From: JAYYZW01 sp965217605
Lineage (GTDB): Bacteria > Pseudomonadota > Gammaproteobacteria > Ga0077536
NCBI GenBank assembly: GCA_965217605.1
Contig: CBDCJB010000012.1
Location: 310,001 to 374,000, forward strand
Length of the DNA stretch: 64,000 nucleotides
Direction: 5' to 3'
A program made the translations under genes and the position numbers. A model generated the notes under the pieces. That model ran no database searches. It saw only the letters and a program-made list of their open reading frames with translations, and was not told the DNA's origin. Shown here piece after piece: positions 8,967 to 16,995 of this stretch; the first letter of the stretch is position 1; each line of letters opens with the position of its first letter.

Positions 8967-9706
8967 GCGTCCGTCGTGCCCACCAGCGCGAGCCCGCGCA
9001 ACACCAGATCGGGTGCGTCTTCGTACTTGACGTTCAGCAGCTCGCGCACCGCGGCGGCTCCGCCGCCGGTCAGGTACCATTGAAACGACGTCTGTGGAGC
9101 CGTCTCGGCGAGATCGTGTTCAACCTGTGCAAACAAACCGCTGACGGCAATGTCGCATCCCCGCGATATCGCATCCCGCGTATTAGTCGCAAAACCGCAT
9201 ACCTTTGAAACACTGACGGTTTCCAATTGCGCGGTTCTTTGCGTCAGACTTTCCCGCATTAGGACCGGCCCCGGCGCGATCAAACCGCCCAAATGCTCCC
9301 CGCTCTGATCGACGACATCGACGGTCAACGCGGTGCCCACGTCGATTACGCATACCGCGCCTCGGTTCGAGTTGTATGCCGCGAGCGCACAGAGCCATCG
9401 ATCGACGCCGAGCTGATCGGGATCGTCGTAGTGCGTTTTCATTCCACAATATTCCCGCCGCGGATGGACGAACTCCGGCTCTACGTGCCAGTGCTCAAAC
9501 GCGAACTGACGGAAAGCACCGGCGACTTCCGGGCCCGCTACGTTGCTGACGAGAATGCGGCGTATCTTCGCCGTATTCGAGAGCGGTAGGCGCCACTCAT
9601 CGAGTGCGGGTGAGGCGCCCGTGGCGATGGGCGGTAGTGCCAACAGCGCGCCGTTATTGTCGTAGGCGCCCTTTATTCTCGAGTTGCCGATATCGACCAA
9701 CAACAC
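8963..9706 (-). CDS. coaX: Type III pantothenate kinase
   Basis: A 247-residue cytoplasmic enzyme that phosphorylates pantothenate, the first step of coenzyme A synthesis. Family motifs are present: DIGNSRIKGAY at residues 5-15 (phosphate-binding loop), GVDRWLCALAA near 98-108, VIDVGTALTVDVV near 120 with the catalytic Asp, and GGLIAPGP near 140. The length is normal for CoaX. It lies 6 bp downstream of birA and overlaps the SPOR gene by 4 bp, so the three are co-transcribed. CoaX proteins need a monovalent cation and resist feedback by CoA; that is family knowledge. Confidence 0.93.
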   Translation of the reverse strand: MLLVDIGNSRIKGAYDNNGALLALPPIATGASPALDEWRLPLSNTAKIRRILVSNVAGPEVAGAFRQFAFEHWHVEPEFVHPRREYCGMKTHYDDPDQLGVDRWLCALAAYNSNRGAVCVIDVGTALTVDVVDQSGEHLGGLIAPGPVLMRESLTQRTAQLETVSVSKVCGFATNTRDAISRGCDIAVSGLFAQVEHDLAETAPQTSFQWYLTGGGAAAVRELLNVKYEDAPDLVLRGLALVGTTDA

Positions 9707-9712
9707 CTTCGG

Positions 9713-10681
9713 TTACGCCTGGCTTAAATGACCGGACATGAATTTTTCGAGCCTGTTGTCGTGTTCGATAATCAGGGCACCATGGTCATCAACGCCGCGC
9801 GCGACGCCTTCGACGGTGCGGCCCGGCAGGTCGAGGCGCACGGCTGTATTCGCGAGCGCGTCGAGGCTCGCCCATTTCGACCTGAATTCCGCGAAGCCCT
9901 GTTCTTCGAAGCGCGCGAGGTGCTCCACGAGACTGTTCAACAGCATCGCGGCCAAGGCGTTGCGCGATACGTCTTTACCGCCCGCCGATTCGAGATCTAC
10001 GGTGGGCTGGTCGATAAGATCACGCGCCGTCGTGGACAAACGGACGTTGACACCGATGCCAACCACCGCGGTGGACGCGCCGCCTGATTCAGAACGCATT
10101 TCTACTAAAATCCCGGCTAATTTGCGTTCGGCGCACACGACATCGTTCGGCCATTTCAGTTTTACATGGATTACACCACAGGCGGCTAAATGGGTAGCGA
10201 TGGATAATCCGACGACCAGACCGAGCGCCGAAAACGTCGGTGGCGGCGAATCGAAGCGCCAACCCAACGACATGCATAAGCTACTACCCGGCGGCGCAAC
10301 CCAACGCTCACCGCGCCGACCGCGACCCGCCGTCTGATACTCCGCCAGCAAAGCGCGGCCGTGGACGTCCTCCCCGGGCAATGCCGCGAGTAAGCGCGCG
10401 TTTGTCGAATCGGTTACGCCGACCGTATCAAGCGCGCAAATATCATGACAATTCAAACGCTTCAAGTGGCGTTTGATTTCGGACGCATTCAAAGCGTCAT
10501 ACCCGTGTCCGAGTGCGTATCCGCGGCCACGCGTCGCCCGCACTTCGATCCCTTCTTTGCGCAGGCGATTGACTTGATTCCAGATGGCGGCGCGCGTGAC
10601 GCCTAATCGTTCCGCGAGTTCGGCGCCGGAGTGTTCAGCCCCGTCATTGAGCAGCGATAGTAGCTCTAGTGATTTGCGCAT
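9713..10681 (-). CDS. birA: Bifunctional biotin ligase/biotin operon repressor BirA
   Basis: A 322-residue protein. Residues 1-60 form a winged helix-turn-helix (GAELAERLGVTRAAIWNQVN), so it is the bifunctional type that can repress biotin genes. The ligase domain follows, with the biotinyl-AMP loop GRGRRGERW near 115-123, KLKWPNDVV near 175 and a C-terminal SH3-like part from about 265. It attaches biotin to the carrier domain of acetyl-CoA carboxylase and similar enzymes. It is the first gene of birA-coaX-SPOR. No biotin synthesis genes are in the window. Confidence 0.93.
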   Translation of the reverse strand: MRKSLELLSLLNDGAEHSGAELAERLGVTRAAIWNQVNRLRKEGIEVRATRGRGYALGHGYDALNASEIKRHLKRLNCHDICALDTVGVTDSTNARLLAALPGEDVHGRALLAEYQTAGRGRRGERWVAPPGSSLCMSLGWRFDSPPPTFSALGLVVGLSIATHLAACGVIHVKLKWPNDVVCAERKLAGILVEMRSESGGASTAVVGIGVNVRLSTTARDLIDQPTVDLESAGGKDVSRNALAAMLLNSLVEHLARFEEQGFAEFRSKWASLDALANTAVRLDLPGRTVEGVARGVDDHGALIIEHDNRLEKFMSGHLSQA

Positions 10682-10718
10682 GATTCGGGGGCGCTACACC
10701 TCCATCACATTCGAACAT

Positions 10719-10786
10719 CCCCGGATTTCGCTTCACGCCATCCAGGCGTCGTCAACTGTAGCCTGGATGGCGTGAAGCGAAATCCG
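10719..10786. repeat. REP-like palindrome (26-bp perfect inverted repeat)
   Basis: Two 26-bp arms, 10722-10747 and 10761-10786, are perfect reverse complements around a 13-bp loop. The arms begin CGGATTTCGCTTCACG and end CATCCAGGC. The left arm is close to the single element at 389-417. It lies between birA and the 3' end of the VWA-FHA gene and could act as a factor-independent stop or RNA-stabilising hairpin, although no T run follows. Confidence 0.75.
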
Positions 10787-10796
10787 AGGTCAATAG

Positions 10797-12965
10797 CTAC
10801 CTGTTAAATAACGTCGGTCCTTCGGAGTCTTCGTCGTCGTCTGCTGCATCGTCATCTGCTTCGTCGTCGCCCTGCTGGGGCGTGGCGACCGGCGGTATCG
10901 TGCCTTCACCCGTGATGTCGAACACGTCGTCAATCGCTGGTGCTTGCCCGACTTGGTCCGGCAGCAAAGTGGCGTCATCACTGTCGTCAACATCCGGCAT
11001 CGCGATGGGCGCCTCGAAGGAATCGGTTCGCATGAACTCGTCGAGGCTGATGTCGGACGATTGTTCAAGTTGATCGATTTGCCCCATAGACGCAGGTTGC
11101 AAAGTCGCCGATTCGCTGAAGTCTTCCTCATTATCGGCACTGACGGGTCCAGGATCGGTGGCCGGCGCCGGATCGTCATCGTCAAAGTCGATGTCTGCGT
11201 CAGCCCCGACCGCAGGCCCCATACTGTCGTCGCCGAAAAAGGCCGACGCCTCCGCGTCGAATTCGTCGTCCGGCGTCTCATCGGCACTCGCCGATGGCCC
11301 TTCGGTCATGAATTCTTCGTCGTCTGCATGCTCTTCATGAGGCTCTGCTCCATACACACCCGTTTCCGCCTCGCTGTCGATGTCATCCGGCTCCAACTCG
11401 GCCTGTTGCCTCGCGGACAAGGCCGTCTCGGCATCATCATCGAAGATGTCTTCATCGACATCGGCTACCGGCTCCTCAGGCTCGGCGCCGCCCGTCAAAT
11501 CGAATAGGTCGTCGTCTGGCGGTTGTTGTTCGATCACTTCTCCGATCATCGTGGCTTCGACGTCGCTGGGGTCGGCGAATACGGTATGTCCCGCGTCGTC
11601 CATCTCAGGCATGCTGAATTCGAATTCGTATTTGTGGAATTTAACGCGGTCGCCGTGCTTGAGCTGCCGCTCGCCGTCGATCCGTTCTTCGTTGAGAAAA
11701 GTGCCGTTGACGCTGCCCTGATCGACCAGCCAGAAGGAAAAATCGCGATACTTAATCATCGCGTGCCGTCGCCCGATCGTGCCCTTATTGACTACGAAAT
11801 AATCGAGATGCTCCGGATCTGTCCCTGCGACACGGCCGACCATCAGCGGCTTCTCGCCGAGCTGAACGGCCGGATCGTCCGTGAGGCCATGAATGTCCTT
11901 GATAAAGGCATCCGGAATGGCCATCGGAGCCTGCGCTGAAACCGCAGCTTGGAGAGCGCCCGGTCGACGCTTCCGAACAAAGAAGATCACGAGCGCGACG
12001 AGGGCCAACGGGAAAATTGCCGCGGCCGCGATCACGACGATCAGTCCGAGCAGATCGTCCTCCGAGGTTTGCTGATCGGGCGGTACGACGACGACAGTCC
12101 CCTCCGGCGCGTCTTGAAGTTCACGGCATAGTTGTTCGGCCGGAATACCCGCCTCGGCCGCCATCTGCACGAAGGCCATTTGCTCTTCCGGCACCAACCC
12201 GGACATACAGGGACCGAACGTATCGGGGACAGCAACGCCTGTCGGCAGTGCGCTCGGGGGTGGCGTAGGCACTTCGAGTTTCGCGTTCACCTTGTCGAAT
12301 ACGCCGGCCAGGTCTTCCGGCGTCAGCGCCCGAAAATAAGCGCCGTCAGTTTGCTTAGCCAGCGATTGAATGAGAAAGAAGTCCGCCTCCTCGGTAAATG
12401 CGATTGCGAATACCTTGATGCCGCTATCAGCCGCATCGGCAGCCAATTCCTCGCGCATCCATTTGGTCTTCTCAGTGTCGACTTCAGGTTTCCCGGTATC
12501 AACGATACCGTCGGTCATGAAAATAATGACCTTCGCTACATCGTCACGTGCATTGCTTTTGAGTTCATAGATCGCGCGTTCGATGGCGGCCGGACTGTCG
12601 GTGAACTGACCGCGATAATTGATATCATCCAAACTACGCTGGATTGCGCTGCGTGAAGCAACGGTCAATTCGGTCAAGGGCACGGCATAGTTGACGTTCT
12701 GATCGAATATGACAATGCCGACCCGGGTGTGCTGTTCGAGCGCGGAAACGAACTTGCTAACGGCACTTTTCGCGAGAAAATCGGGATCGTTTTCGCGCAT
12801 GCTGCCGGAGTTATCGAGCACGAGGATGACATCGGTCGGCACGGCGCTCTGCACCGCGATAGAAACAGCTAGCGCGGCGCATAAACACGCCGCCATGAGC
12901 GGCACGCGCATCGAGTCGAAGCGCGCAGCTGGCAGCAGGTTCGATCTACCTCGAATACCGATCAT
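10797..12965 (-). CDS. Membrane protein with von Willebrand A, FHA and acidic tail
   Basis: A 722-residue protein. The N-terminus carries a signal-like hydrophobic stretch (about residues 20-40). A von Willebrand A domain follows at about 44-230 with an intact metal site DNSGSM and a TDG motif near 150. Then come a Pro-rich linker, a membrane helix at about 304-330, and an FHA domain at about 385-460 (IGRRHAMIKYRDF, SVNGTFLNEERI). The tail of about 240 residues is very rich in Asp and Glu. VWA would sit in the periplasm and the phosphothreonine-binding FHA in the cytoplasm, so the protein could link the two sides. No Ser/Thr kinase is next to it. An internal ATG at 12911, nearer the signal sequence, is an alternative start. 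Confidence 0.8.
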   Translation of the reverse strand: MIGIRGRSNLLPAARFDSMRVPLMAACLCAALAVSIAVQSAVPTDVILVLDNSGSMRENDPDFLAKSAVSKFVSALEQHTRVGIVIFDQNVNYAVPLTELTVASRSAIQRSLDDINYRGQFTDSPAAIERAIYELKSNARDDVAKVIIFMTDGIVDTGKPEVDTEKTKWMREELAADAADSGIKVFAIAFTEEADFFLIQSLAKQTDGAYFRALTPEDLAGVFDKVNAKLEVPTPPPSALPTGVAVPDTFGPCMSGLVPEEQMAFVQMAAEAGIPAEQLCRELQDAPEGTVVVVPPDQQTSEDDLLGLIVVIAAAAIFPLALVALVIFFVRKRRPGALQAAVSAQAPMAIPDAFIKDIHGLTDDPAVQLGEKPLMVGRVAGTDPEHLDYFVVNKGTIGRRHAMIKYRDFSFWLVDQGSVNGTFLNEERIDGERQLKHGDRVKFHKYEFEFSMPEMDDAGHTVFADPSDVEATMIGEVIEQQPPDDDLFDLTGGAEPEEPVADVDEDIFDDDAETALSARQQAELEPDDIDSEAETGVYGAEPHEEHADDEEFMTEGPSASADETPDDEFDAEASAFFGDDSMGPAVGADADIDFDDDDPAPATDPGPVSADNEEDFSESATLQPASMGQIDQLEQSSDISLDEFMRTDSFEAPIAMPDVDDSDDATLLPDQVGQAPAIDDVFDITGEGTIPPVATPQQGDDEADDDAADDDEDSEGPTLFNR

Positions 12966-13365
12966 CTTCGCGTTTCCACCCCCGTCGCGGCTGGCTTCGT
13001 GCTATCGCTTGACCACTCTCTCCACGAGCCACGATAGCGCCCCGGCTCGGCGCCATCGGGCAGGATCTTTGCCCATACGGCATCGCAGGCTGAAATGCCC
13101 TAACCGTCGCAATGCACCGTATCCGCATCGGAAGGATACCAAGACTGTCACGGAATTGTTGGCGCAAACTTCCGCGAACTGGCTCCATTCCGTCACGTCC
13201 TGCCTATCGGTTGCCAATCCGGGCCGGCCCACTGCCTTTCAACACGGCGTCGCGCTGGTGGCTCATACGGCGCAGCATCGACCGATGACGCGCAGGCATG
13301 ATGCCGTCACGTTATCGCGGGTTTTCGCGCATCGTCCGATCGAGATACGCTGCGGACCGATAATC
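12966..13365. other. 400-bp divergent intergenic region
   Basis: This stretch separates the minus-strand VWA-FHA gene from the plus-strand aminopeptidase lipoprotein. An open frame runs through it on the plus strand, but its translation is low-quality (no domain, many Arg and His). The downstream gene also has a convincing signal peptide start at 13366. I see no clear promoter hexamers, repeats or RNA structure. Confidence 0.5.
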
Positions 13366-14481
13366 ATGACTTACCTTCCGCCATCTGTAGCCGGTTTGCG
13401 CCGCTTCATTGCAGTGCTGAGCGTCGTCATAGCAACGTCGGGGTGCTCGACGATTGAATACTATCGCCATGCGCTATCTGGCCAAATTGAAATCTGGCGC
13501 AAGCAAGAACCGATAGCCGCGATCCTCGCCCGCGACACGCTCGCGACCGGTCTTCGCGACAAATTGGTGTACGCGGTGAACGCCCGGGATTTTGCATTCG
13601 ACCGCCTCGAACTACCCGACAATGGCAGCTATAGAGATTATGTGGATCTCGAACGCGATTTCGTAATATGGAATGTATTTGTCGCGCCTGAACTGTCGCT
13701 CGTTCCGATCGAATCTTGCTATCCGCTTATTGGTTGTTTCGATTACCGGGGATTCTTTGCCGAAGAGCGTGCAAAACGTTACGCCGAAAACTTAAGACAG
13801 CAGGGGTATGACGTTTTCATAGGCGGCGTCTCGGCATATTCAACGCTGGGTTGGCTCGACGATCCCATATTGAGTTCAACCCTAAAGTGGGAGAAAGCCC
13901 GCATTGCCGAAATCATCTTCCACGAGCTGGCCCACGAGCAACTCTATGTCAAGGACGATACGACATTTAATGAAAGTTTTGCGATGACGGTCGCCACGGC
14001 CGGCTTGCAATTGTGGATACCGCTGCAACGCGGTGATTTATCCAAAGTGGAAATCGAACGGGCTCGAGAAGAGCAATTCGTTGCGCTCGTATTGCGCTTC
14101 AGAACTGAACTCGAAAACGTATACGCAAGCGCCATTTCCGACCCTGATAAACGCACTGCCAAAAAAGACGTCCTTGCCCGCTTGGACGCAGAATATAAAC
14201 TACTGAAGGCCAGCTGGGATGATGATTCGTCCTACGACGATTGGATGGGTAGCGATTTAAACAATGCCAAGATAGCGTCTGTCTCCACCTATCACGATCA
14301 CGTTGCCGCGTTCATTTCTATACTTAAACAACACGAATACAATTTTTCCACCTTCTATGCTGCCGTCCATCGACTCGCAAAGCTCGAGCCGATGGAACGC
14401 TCCGCATGCTTGAACGCAATTACCAAGGCAAAAAGTGCACACGGAACAAACTGTTCGAGAGTAGTCGGTCCGCCGCAGTAA
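13366..14481 (+). CDS. Predicted aminopeptidase lipoprotein (COG4324-like)
   Basis: A 371-residue protein. The start at 13366 gives a lipoprotein signal with lipobox TSGC at about residues 24-27, so it is probably outer-membrane anchored. A zinc protease motif HELAH occurs near 184, with a following NESFAM about 16 residues later that can supply the third ligand, as in the predicted aminopeptidases of COG4324. The first part has a conserved-looking YPLIGCFDYRGFF near 120. The frame continues upstream to 12709, but that extension would bury the signal peptide and is rejected. The next gene (YqgE-like) starts 3 bp after the stop. Confidence 0.82.
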   Translation: MTYLPPSVAGLRRFIAVLSVVIATSGCSTIEYYRHALSGQIEIWRKQEPIAAILARDTLATGLRDKLVYAVNARDFAFDRLELPDNGSYRDYVDLERDFVIWNVFVAPELSLVPIESCYPLIGCFDYRGFFAEERAKRYAENLRQQGYDVFIGGVSAYSTLGWLDDPILSSTLKWEKARIAEIIFHELAHEQLYVKDDTTFNESFAMTVATAGLQLWIPLQRGDLSKVEIERAREEQFVALVLRFRTELENVYASAISDPDKRTAKKDVLARLDAEYKLLKASWDDDSSYDDWMGSDLNNAKIASVSTYHDHVAAFISILKQHEYNFSTFYAAVHRLAKLEPMERSACLNAITKAKSAHGTNCSRVVGPPQ

Positions 14482-14483
14482 TT

Positions 14484-15257
14484 ATGAAATATCAAACGTT
14501 CTCGGTGACGTGGCTGTGGCTGACGCTCCTCGCGATAACGATCGGCATCGTGCCACTGCGAGCCCTCGCAGACGGCCCGGCTGTCACGATCCCCTCGCAG
14601 CCCTTGAAACGCGGCGCCATGCTCGTGGCCAACCAGTCGTTGCGCGACCCTAGATTCGCCAGATCGGTCATATTGATCACTGCTCACAGCGAAGACGGCG
14701 CAGCAGGGGTCATATTAAACCGGCCCACAATGGTGCGCGTGATCGACGCGATCCCGCTGCTTGGCGAACACTTAAACCGCGCGGATCAGGTCATGTATTT
14801 CGGCGGTCCGGTCGGTGCAAATTCCGCATCGGTCCTGATTGCGGCCAGAACACCGATCGAGGGCGCGACGCGCATAATGGATGGCGTATATGCGGTATAC
14901 CGCATGGAAAATCTGGTGCAGCATATCGATGACGCATCGCTTGCGCCCAGAACTCGGTTTTATGGCGGCTATGCCGGTTGGGGGCCGGGTCAGTTGGAAG
15001 CCGAAGTCAAGCGTCGTGACTGGACCGTGATCGATGGCGACGCCAACACCGTATTCAGTGAAGAAGTGGAAAACTTGTGGAAGGAATTGCACGGGCGGTT
15101 TTCGGGGTTATGGGTGCGCCTGCCCCCAATCGAGGACGGGCAACGCTCAGCTCAGGCCCAGACTATACTTGGCCTAGCGCCTCGTTTGACGGATGAGTGT
15201 GAAGGTCGTCACGATTCAGCCACAAGAATGGATTACGAGAATTCGGCGGACATATAA
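14484..15257 (+). CDS. YqgE/AlgH family protein with signal peptide
   Basis: A 257-residue protein of the YqgE/AlgH (DUF179) family. The domain spans about residues 42-215, with the typical GAMLVANQSLRDPRFARSVI at 45-64, GVILNRPT near 80, YFGGPV near 108 and YGGYAGWGPGQLEAE near 165. Ordinary YqgE proteins are about 185 residues and cytosolic. This one carries a convincing N-terminal signal peptide (LWLTLLAITIGIVPLRALA) and a tail of about 40 residues. It follows the aminopeptidase lipoprotein by 3 bp, so the two are probably co-translated. The biochemical role of the family is unclear. Confidence 0.85.
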   Translation: MKYQTFSVTWLWLTLLAITIGIVPLRALADGPAVTIPSQPLKRGAMLVANQSLRDPRFARSVILITAHSEDGAAGVILNRPTMVRVIDAIPLLGEHLNRADQVMYFGGPVGANSASVLIAARTPIEGATRIMDGVYAVYRMENLVQHIDDASLAPRTRFYGGYAGWGPGQLEAEVKRRDWTVIDGDANTVFSEEVENLWKELHGRFSGLWVRLPPIEDGQRSAQAQTILGLAPRLTDECEGRHDSATRMDYENSADI

Positions 15258-15354
15258 TCGGGGCTGGAAGATCCCGATCGCGCGCGCTGCGACTGGCGCA
15301 CGGGGGAGCTACTTGAGGCTCCGGCGGTTTGGCACTACAAAGAAGATATAAATA

Positions 15355-16272
15355 ATGCTCGAAAAGCTTTTTAGCAAAGCGCTAACGCTCGCTATTGGTG
15401 GCGAAGATATTTCGTTCAACTCCCTGGCGGAGTTCGAGTTTGCGCTCGGCGGCCGAACCAACGTGCCAGCAACGAAACTCGCCGATCTGATCATGCTGTC
15501 GCCCGACGAATTGAAGCGTGAGGCGAAAAGCATCAAAACGGTCGAAAAGCGCTTCGTCGACATACTATCGCGCTCGATCGAGCAGCCCGGCGAAATCGGA
15601 AAGCTCGTGCGGGAAGTCGATATCCAAGTGTTTTCCAATGACTACGAGTGGCGCAATATTTTCAAAGCCTTGAACCAGCAAGACGAGGAGTGCGATGAGT
15701 TGCGTCGGGTTGCGGTCGTGAAATACATGCAGTATCTCCGCTCGCGCCAGGATGTGATAAAGCAAACTTATAAGGTCAAGCAAAAGGAAGCCAATAAAAG
15801 CGACAAGATCGAAAGCAAAAGTGCGGAACCATCGGGCGATCCGACTTCGCCCATGGAAGAAACGAAGGACTTTCTCAAAGAAACCAACATTTTCGACACT
15901 GTCTCCGTTGAAATACCGGATGACTCGTCGGCGCCACCATTTAAGCGCTTACCGAAAGGCGAAGCCATTCACATAACGCCATTTGATGGTACCGAGTTCG
16001 AAATGAAGCTGTCGAAGCACCGCTTCATATTTCGTAACGGAGAACTGATCGAGATTGTCGACGAACACGGGACCGTTCACGAACTCAATCCGGGCAAGAA
16101 CATCGTCGGCCGCGATTCTGTTTGCAACGTAGTTGTAACGAATTCGCTGCGTGACGTTTCACGGATGCATCTTATTATTGAGCCACTGGACGACGGTTCG
16201 ATCCGTTTCACCGATCTCTCCTCTCACGGCACATTTCTTCCAGCGGGCCTCGTGCCAAAACTGGAGGATTAG
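15355..16272 (+). CDS. FHA-domain protein
   Basis: A 305-residue cytoplasmic protein with no signal peptide. Residues 1-140 form an Arg/Lys/Glu-rich helical part that I cannot assign to a family. A Lys/Ser/Glu-rich linker follows, then an FHA domain at about 225-300: NIVGRDSVCNVVV, SRMHLIIEP and SSHGTFL contain the usual Arg, Ser-His and Gly-Thr residues for phosphothreonine binding. A short hairpin (GGAGC/GCTCC) lies at about 15306-15325 upstream. With the VWA-FHA protein at 10797 it makes two FHA proteins within 6 kb, suggesting phosphopeptide signalling, but no kinase is visible. Confidence 0.8.
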   Translation: MLEKLFSKALTLAIGGEDISFNSLAEFEFALGGRTNVPATKLADLIMLSPDELKREAKSIKTVEKRFVDILSRSIEQPGEIGKLVREVDIQVFSNDYEWRNIFKALNQQDEECDELRRVAVVKYMQYLRSRQDVIKQTYKVKQKEANKSDKIESKSAEPSGDPTSPMEETKDFLKETNIFDTVSVEIPDDSSAPPFKRLPKGEAIHITPFDGTEFEMKLSKHRFIFRNGELIEIVDEHGTVHELNPGKNIVGRDSVCNVVVTNSLRDVSRMHLIIEPLDDGSIRFTDLSSHGTFLPAGLVPKLED

Positions 16273-16426
16273 TGCCTCGGCGAGAAAACGGCGTTTCCAT
16301 TTGCCGCATCAGCCAGTCGTTGAAACGTCTTTAATGTTCCGGTAAGCCGGCCCCGCCGGAATCGCTCGATCGACGAGGCCTGCACTCGCCCGGGGCGAGT
16401 CGGAAATTTAGTCCGGTGATGTTCGG

Positions 16427-16648
16427 TCAGTGGTTTGCAGCATAGGCGTAGATCATCGCCTGCATGCGATCGCGAAGCATGAGTTTTTCCTTCTTCAGGG
16501 TTTCGAGTTCGAAATGCTCCATCCTTGCATTGCCGGCATTGACCGCATCGACGCGTGTGTTTAGGTCGCGATGCTTGTCATACAGACGCCGAAATTGATC
16601 GTCGTTATCTAACAATGCTTCAACGGTGGCCTGTTCGAATTCGAACAT
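16427..16648 (-). CDS. DUF465 (YdcH-like) small coiled-coil protein
   Basis: A 73-residue, highly charged, all-helical protein of the DUF465 family: FRRLYDKHRDLNTRVDAVN near the start and LKKEKLMLRDRMQAMI at the end fit the usual pattern. The function is unknown. A strong GGGAGG ribosome site lies 6 bp before the ATG. It is a single gene between an FHA protein and a DHPS-like protein on the other strand. Confidence 0.8.
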   Translation of the reverse strand: MFEFEQATVEALLDNDDQFRRLYDKHRDLNTRVDAVNAGNARMEHFELETLKKEKLMLRDRMQAMIYAYAANH

Positions 16649-16995
16649 ACAGATCCTCCCGAACGTTTGGATACATGCGCGTGCCCGCCAAACCTAGACC
16701 AGCTCAAGGCCGACCACAAGCTTTCGATGTAAATTTGTAAGTCTCCTGATCTAATGATCCAATCCAATCAGATGCTTTGCGGCGATCGGTAAGTAATCGA
16801 TGATAAAAGGACGATAACACCGTGTTTTTACACCGGTGTACCGAAGCATGGTGGGGCCCCATAGCAGCGTTAAACTACGCTCGCACCTGCGACCCGTGAT
16901 GTGCCCGGGAAGCATCGCAGCGTTGAACCGCGGCTTCGCACAGGGCTGCTGACGTACACTTGACAGGTGAGCAGCGGCCACGAGTATCGCCACCG
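16649..16995. other. 347-bp intergenic region
   Basis: This stretch lies between the divergent DUF465 gene and the DHPS-like gene. It holds a 10-bp palindrome ACACCGGTGT near 16833 and must contain both promoters. I see no RNA gene, repeat or convincing further coding sequence. Confidence 0.4.

Noticed and set aside
12709..13365. N-terminal extension of the aminopeptidase frame back to 12709
   Set aside because: It overlaps the VWA-FHA gene and would bury a clear lipoprotein signal. Translation shows no domain.
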